Part shown: piece after piece, positions 6,620-10,380 of the stretch
Layout: every line of letters begins with the position of its first letter
Numbering within the stretch: position 1 is the first letter of the stretch
Assembly: GCA_020343555.1 (NCBI GenBank)
Contig: CP070800.1
Span: 2,130,429 to 2,140,808 of the forward strand
Reading direction: 5' to 3'
Length of the DNA stretch: 10,380 bases
Source: Dehalococcoidales bacterium
GTDB taxonomy: Bacteria; Chloroflexota; Dehalococcoidia; Dehalococcoidales; UBA2162
Program-made: the position numbers and the translations under genes
Notes under the pieces: generated by a model
Databases searched by the model: none
What the model was told of the DNA's origin: nothing
Seen by the model: the letters and a program-made list of their open reading frames with translations, nothing else

Positions 6620-7862
6620 CGTATTTTCCTTCATCTATCGGTACTCTTGCCCAGACGGTTGTTCCTTTACCTGGTTCGGATTCTACCCAGCTGTGCCCCC
6701 CAAGAAATCCGACCCTTTCACGCATACTGAACAGACCGCGTCCCCTTCCGCTTTCTTCGACATCAGTAATCTCAGCAACGACGAAACCTTGTCCGTTATC
6801 TTTTATACTTATCGTCAGTTCACTGTCGCGATAGTCAAAATTAATCAAGACATTATCTGCTTTTGAGTGCTGAGCTATATTCCCAACGGCTCCTTGAACA
6901 AAACGGAAAAGACCTGTCTCATATTCGGGAGACAGACGTCTTTCTCTTCCTCTGACATTCACAGAGGCTGTTATACCAAGATGACTTAGAGTTGACTCGG
7001 CGTGCTGGCGGACGGCAGGTATCAATCCGAGTGTGTCCAGTAATGCAGGTCGAAGGTCGGCTATCAATCGACTTACTTCCGTGTGTACCTGAACGGTCAA
7101 TGCCTGTACTTTTTTTAATCCTTCGATGAATACAGGATCGTAGTCACTGGACATCTCTGCTGTAGTCACCAGCGCCTGGAGCTGCAGGGCAAGACCGGAC
7201 AGTGATTGGCTGGTCTCGTCATGGAGTTCACGAGCAATTCTTCTTCTTTCTTCTTCCTCTGCCACAAGATTTTGCCTGGCAAGCCGTCGGAGACGTTCAC
7301 GCGCTCTTCTCAGTCGTTCGTTAAGCCTGGCTTGTTCAATTGCCACTCCCAGTTGATCGCCTATAGAGTGCAGTAAATGCATGTCTCGACTGGTGAAGAT
7401 ATGAGACATTTTGCTGGTGACATTTATCACCCCAAGGACCTTGTCTTTAGCTCTGAGAGGGACACTGATCAATGCTTTTAATCCCTCGTCACTTACAATG
7501 TCGGCTTTGGCGGTACGCGGGTCTGCCGAAAAATCTTCGAGCATTATAGCTTTTCCAGTCTGGGCAACAGTTCCGGCAATACCTTCTCCAAGACTGAGTT
7601 TTGTTTCAGCTACAAACCTGTCACTAAGACCCTGATGAACTCGGTATGAGAGGGTATGAGTTTGTTCATCCAGGATTAAGATACCGCCGACGGCACCGTT
7701 CATTATATTCAGGACGTTATCTAATGCAACCCGGAGTATCGCATCCAGGTCCCACAGACCGCTCAGAGCTGCTGATACGCGGCTGAGTACAAGCAGTTCG
7801 TGGTATCTTTCCTCGGATTCAGGCTCCGAGAGTTTTTTCCTGGTATCCTGTCCTTCTGCCAA
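6612..7862 (-). CDS. Soluble GAF-domain sensor histidine kinase (HisKA_3 / NarX-like class)
   Basis: Cytoplasmic sensor kinase of 416 residues with no membrane segment, so the signal is internal. A GAF domain spans about 38-178 (LSLGEGIAGTVAQTGKAIMLEDF; the late LGVINVTSK strand). A charged coiled coil (about 176-212) leads to the HisKA_3 dimerisation/phosphoacceptor box RRIARELHDETSQ with H214. The HATPase_c domain follows: N-box around N328 (QGAVGNIAQHSKA), G1 DNGQGF (355-360) and G2 GRGRGLFSMRERV (372-384). No Cys occurs in the GAF domain, so an iron-sulfur or thiol sensor is unlikely there; a haem or small ligand cannot be excluded. The start codon is TTG at 7862, supported by GGGAGG 8 bases upstream (7876-7871). 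It overlaps the NarL-type regulator gene, forming a two-gene operon. Confidence 0.95.
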   Translation of the reverse strand: MAEGQDTRKKLSEPESEERYHELLVLSRVSAALSGLWDLDAILRVALDNVLNIMNGAVGGILILDEQTHTLSYRVHQGLSDRFVAETKLSLGEGIAGTVAQTGKAIMLEDFSADPRTAKADIVSDEGLKALISVPLRAKDKVLGVINVTSKMSHIFTSRDMHLLHSIGDQLGVAIEQARLNERLRRARERLRRLARQNLVAEEEERRRIARELHDETSQSLSGLALQLQALVTTAEMSSDYDPVFIEGLKKVQALTVQVHTEVSRLIADLRPALLDTLGLIPAVRQHAESTLSHLGITASVNVRGRERRLSPEYETGLFRFVQGAVGNIAQHSKADNVLINFDYRDSELTISIKDNGQGFVVAEITDVEESGRGRGLFSMRERVGFLGGHSWVESEPGKGTTVWARVPIDEGKYGE

Positions 7863-7912
7863 TATTCCAACCTCCCGGAGACTGTTAGTCTTTCAGAGAA
7901 GGCAGCTAGATT

Positions 7913-7987
7913 TATATGAATACCATCTATGTTCTATTCCTGTCAAATTACACAGGGAAAACACACATTCCTCTAGGTGTTTTCCCT
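7913..7987 (-). promoter_or_regulatory. Perfect 11-bp inverted repeat and possible promoter for the kinase operon
   Basis: On the plus strand AGGGAAAACAC (7954-7964) and GTGTTTTCCCT (7977-7987) form a perfect 11-base inverted repeat around a 12-base spacer. Reading in the gene direction, the repeat is followed by TTGACA (7946-7941, a consensus -35) and TTCATATA (7920-7913). The spacing to a clear -10 is not ideal (TATTCA at 18 bases is weak). No T-run follows the repeat on either strand, so it reads as an operator or activator site rather than a terminator. A related GTGTGTTTCC lies at 8033-8042. Confidence 0.42.
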
Positions 7988-8091
7988 TACCATATCCGTT
8001 CGTCACTCGTCAGGTAGTCTATATGGCAAGAGTGTGTGTTTCCAGCTAAATAGACTGTTAATGAATAGTAATCAGCCATCATCTGTGCTCC

Positions 8092-8123
8092 ATAAAAAAT
8101 GAGTCTGACCTGATTGCCGACTC
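8092..8123 (-). terminator. Weak intrinsic terminator after the VWA gene
   Basis: Reading on the minus strand, GAGTC (8123-8119) pairs with GACTC (8105-8101) around a 13-base loop and is followed directly by ATTTTTTAT (8100-8092). It lies about 20 bases after the stop of the VWA gene, where a terminator would be expected. The stem is only 5 bases, so the call rests mainly on the T-run and position. Confidence 0.4.
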
Positions 8124-8142
8124 TGGAATATCAGGATGACAG

Positions 8143-10158
8143 TCAACCTACATTCTTGAACTTGTTGGACAGGTAATCCATCATTACATACTTACCAAGG
8201 TTATCCGGGTTGGCAAAAAACACTCTGCCCTTATTGAGCTTCGTCATTTGGGTAATAAAGGGAGTCAAAAATGAAGTGTGCTCGAACATGAAAACATTAA
8301 TCGTTATATGCTGGGATGTACACGCTTTGACTTCTCTCATCGTTTTTTGCAGTGTCCGCATGCTAGGCGGGAAACCGAAGTAGACCAGATCGCCTTCAAG
8401 ATGGGCGGTGGGTTCCCCATCGGTTATCATGATTATCTCTTTGTTGTTACAGTTTTGTCGGGACAATAGCTTTCTAGCAGTCCTAAAGGCATCTTCATAG
8501 TTCGTGCCCTGCTCACCTCTTACAGTGAACAGAAGATTTCTCTCTCTTATCTCACGGGCTCGACTGGCAAAGGTGAGGATATAAAGAGAATCCTTGGGGA
8601 AACGAGTCTTGATAAGACTTTCGAGAGCTACCGCGACCTGTTTGGCTGAATCAAAATAACCGCTCATGAACATGGAAAGACTCTTATCCAGTATAAGGAC
8701 AGTAGCTGAACGAGTACTTTCCTCGGTTTTTAACACCTCGAAGTCATCCACGCTAAGTTTCAGGGGGTAAGATGGTTCTCGCATTAGCGAATTCATTACA
8801 GTCTTCTGGATGTGAACGTGAAAATCGTCACCGAATTCATATCTCTTGGTTTCTTCAATAAATTCGTTACCCATACCCGTCCTGTGAATATTGTGATCCC
8901 CACTTCGGTCTTTCTTTAACTGGGAGAAAATGTTGTTAAGGGCCTGGTGTCCTATCTTTCGAATACCCTTGGGAGTAAGTTCGAATCTACCGTTCTCTTT
9001 GTTGATGTATCCGGCTTCTTCCAGGAGTTTGATCAGCTCTCTCGCGGCTTCGAGTTCTTTTTCTGCTTCTTCGCCCATTAACTCCTTAACGAGTTCGTTA
9101 TCGATTTCGTCCATAGCCGGATCATATCGGGCAAATTGCATCTGCTCTTCCAGGTCATCCATCTTTTGGAGAGTCTCCATCAATTTCATTGCTTCTTCGT
9201 ATGAAACCGACTCATCTCCGCTGAACGGATAACGCTGCTGAAGGTATTCACTCGGGAAAAGCCTTTCCATATAGGAAGCCATTTTTGCCATTTCCTGCTT
9301 GGTTACATTATCCAGCATGGAATCCATGAGATCCTGGAGTTCCTGTTGGATTTCAGGGGATAGACTATCCATCAATGATTGCGCCTGGGCTATCTGTCTT
9401 TGCAGTCTTTCTATAAGTTCATCAAGGCTTTTCGGAGGATTATCACCGAAGAAGTCACCGAACTGCTGTATGAATCCGTCAAAATCAGGCTCTTCTCCCC
9501 TCATGCGCTGTTCCAGCATCTGGTTTAGGGATTCTATCATGTTCCGCATTCGAGCCAACGATTCCGGATCCATGTTTTTCAGTTGCTGAACCATATCTTT
9601 TCCGAACTGCTCCATGGCGTGCTTTTTCAGCAATTCCAGCAGTTCATTAAACTGTTCTCTGGCATCTTCATCCATGAAGTCATAATCAGTGAGTCCTTTT
9701 ATTCTGCCACCGGTATCCTGCGGTAATTCGTCAAGTTTGGCCAGGTTCTGGTCAGCCCGGTCCTGTATATTTTTCAGGAGTTTTTCCTGGATACCGGAAT
9801 CCAGTTCGCCATCACCCTTTTCGGCTTTTTCGCTGGCTGCATCCAGTTTTTTCTGTATCCCCTGGCGTTCTGTTTCAAGTATCTGGTCAAGCTTCTGCTT
9901 GATTTCATCCATCATCGAATCCAGGTTATAGCGGCTTAACTGATCCTGTCTCATCTGTCGGAGTTTCTGGAGAAGCTGGTCGAGATTCGGCATCCGTCTG
10001 TTCATGTTGTTGAATCCGGATCTTTGCATGGCGCGGAGTGCATCTGTCAGATTTCCATGACGGAAAACCTGCTTGCCAAGTTCATCCATAAGCTGATCCG
10101 AATCCAGTTCTTCGAATTCCTGGCTTCCGTCCCACTCTGAGTAATAGTAGTTGTACAT
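8143..10158 (-). CDS. VWA-domain protein with long Met/Gln-rich helical N-terminus (CoxE/ChlD-like)
   Basis: A soluble protein of 671 residues with no signal peptide. Residues about 20-380 are almost entirely charged and Gln/Met-rich helix (repeated LLQKLRQMRQ, LNQMLEQRM and LQDLMDSM type heptads), predicting coiled coils. A small winged-helix-like patch follows (EEAGYINKENGRFELTPKGIRKIG, 381-403). The C-terminal von Willebrand A domain (about 485-665) has a complete metal site: DKSLS (D491, S493, S495), T552 in GTNYEDAF and D580 in ITDGEPT. Proteins of this kind usually work with a MoxR- or magnesium-chelatase-type AAA+ ATPase as a metal-insertion or remodelling pair. No such ATPase is in the window, though the piece at 10286 onward is unidentified. 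A metal- or cofactor-related role is inference only. The ATG start has a weak GGTGA upstream; no other start nearby is better. Confidence 0.92.
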   Translation of the reverse strand: MYNYYYSEWDGSQEFEELDSDQLMDELGKQVFRHGNLTDALRAMQRSGFNNMNRRMPNLDQLLQKLRQMRQDQLSRYNLDSMMDEIKQKLDQILETERQGIQKKLDAASEKAEKGDGELDSGIQEKLLKNIQDRADQNLAKLDELPQDTGGRIKGLTDYDFMDEDAREQFNELLELLKKHAMEQFGKDMVQQLKNMDPESLARMRNMIESLNQMLEQRMRGEEPDFDGFIQQFGDFFGDNPPKSLDELIERLQRQIAQAQSLMDSLSPEIQQELQDLMDSMLDNVTKQEMAKMASYMERLFPSEYLQQRYPFSGDESVSYEEAMKLMETLQKMDDLEEQMQFARYDPAMDEIDNELVKELMGEEAEKELEAARELIKLLEEAGYINKENGRFELTPKGIRKIGHQALNNIFSQLKKDRSGDHNIHRTGMGNEFIEETKRYEFGDDFHVHIQKTVMNSLMREPSYPLKLSVDDFEVLKTEESTRSATVLILDKSLSMFMSGYFDSAKQVAVALESLIKTRFPKDSLYILTFASRAREIRERNLLFTVRGEQGTNYEDAFRTARKLLSRQNCNNKEIIMITDGEPTAHLEGDLVYFGFPPSMRTLQKTMREVKACTSQHITINVFMFEHTSFLTPFITQMTKLNKGRVFFANPDNLGKYVMMDYLSNKFKNVG

Positions 10159-10285
10159 ATCAATTCACCGAAACAATCTAATCTAATTCTAACATTTTAT
10201 CTGAACACGTGATACATGGGTATTTACTCGTATCTGCTGCGTTACACTTAACAAATAGTTGTATAAGCCGTATTATGGAAGTGAG
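10159..10285. promoter_or_regulatory. Probable divergent upstream region of the VWA gene
   Basis: This AT-rich 127-base stretch lies between the VWA start and the possible plus-strand start. It contains TATAAG at 10262-10267 (a plus-strand -10-like box, 18 bases before the ATG) and the small palindrome GTTACACTTAAC (10241-10252). No convincing -35/-10 pair is visible on either strand, so only its position supports a promoter role. Confidence 0.25.
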
Positions 10286-10380
10286 ATGTACAGATTTCAT
10301 AGGTTCTCCAGGTTTTTTGAACTGCCCGAACCGTTTTCAATTCTGGAACTGGTAAATACGGGCACTCTCGACCTGCATTT
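10286..10380 (+). CDS. Possible N-terminus of a divergent gene (31 codons visible)
   Basis: An open plus-strand frame starts at ATG 10286 and runs off the edge. GGAAG (10277-10281) in GGAAGTGAG lies 4 bases upstream and matches a ribosome binding site. The peptide begins MYRFHRFSRFFELPEPFSI and continues ELVNTGTLDL, which looks protein-like. A PFSI-x-ELV-x-x-GTL segment recalls the region before the nucleotide-binding site in some archaeal-type secretion ATPases, but that is a faint resemblance and I do not assign a function. On the opposite strand 10380-10297 is also open (27 codons to a TGA) and could instead be the tail of a gene upstream of the VWA gene; I think this less likely. Confidence 0.4.
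   Translation, partial: MYRFHRFSRFFELPEPFSILELVNTGTLDLH

Noticed and set aside
8930..9931. Ser-rich plus-strand open frames opposite the VWA gene
   Set aside because: They are antisense images of the Gln/Met/Leu-rich helical region; their Ser/Ile-rich make-up and lack of ribosome binding sites argue against genes.

Overview
The window comes from a bacterial chromosome. No rRNA, tRNA, CRISPR or mobile element is visible. The gene set points to an anaerobe: an oxygen-sensitive-looking iron-sulfur/pterin redox complex sits beside soluble GAF sensor kinases and NarL-type regulators. Together with the Met/Gln-rich CoxE-like VWA protein, this mix reminds me most of Chloroflexota (Dehalococcoidia-like lineages), but that is an inference from gene content, not from a marker gene.

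Layout: every complete gene is on the minus strand, so transcription runs from right to left. From the right edge there is a possible plus-strand gene start (10286 to the edge) and a divergent gap. Then come a 671-residue VWA-domain protein (10158-8143), a 280-base gap with a weak terminator and an inverted repeat, and a two-gene two-component system: GAF/HisKA_3 kinase (7862-6612) and NarL-type regulator (6619-5972). After a 237-base gap with a second inverted repeat comes a tightly packed four-gene operon: double-receiver protein (5734-4940), FdhA/NuoG-like molybdopterin subunit (4933-2252), NuoE-like subunit (2259-1774) and NuoF-like subunit (1772 past the left edge).

The redox operon is the interesting part. 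Its subunits match the E/F/G diaphorase module of NADH-linked formate dehydrogenases and HydABC-type bifurcating hydrogenases, with two departures. First, the FdhA-like subunit has no Sec/Cys-His-Arg active site: the three residues that define formate dehydrogenase are Tyr354, Asn355 and Gln548, in otherwise well-kept surrounding motifs. Second, after its usual NuoF iron-sulfur site the NuoF-like protein continues into the N-terminal cysteine domain of a GltD/NfnB-type NAD(P)H oxidoreductase, cut by the window edge. I infer a soluble multi-cofactor electron-transfer complex, perhaps a bifurcating NADH/NADPH/ferredoxin enzyme related in idea to Stn/Nfn transhydrogenases. In it the pterin subunit would be either an electron-relay relic or an enzyme for an unknown substrate.

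The operon is headed by a double-receiver protein with no output domain, whose first receiver lacks the phosphorylatable Asp. The gaps before this operon and before the kinase operon share a layout (inverted repeat, TGACA, TTCATATA), which hints at common regulation, perhaps by the NarL-type regulator encoded between them.
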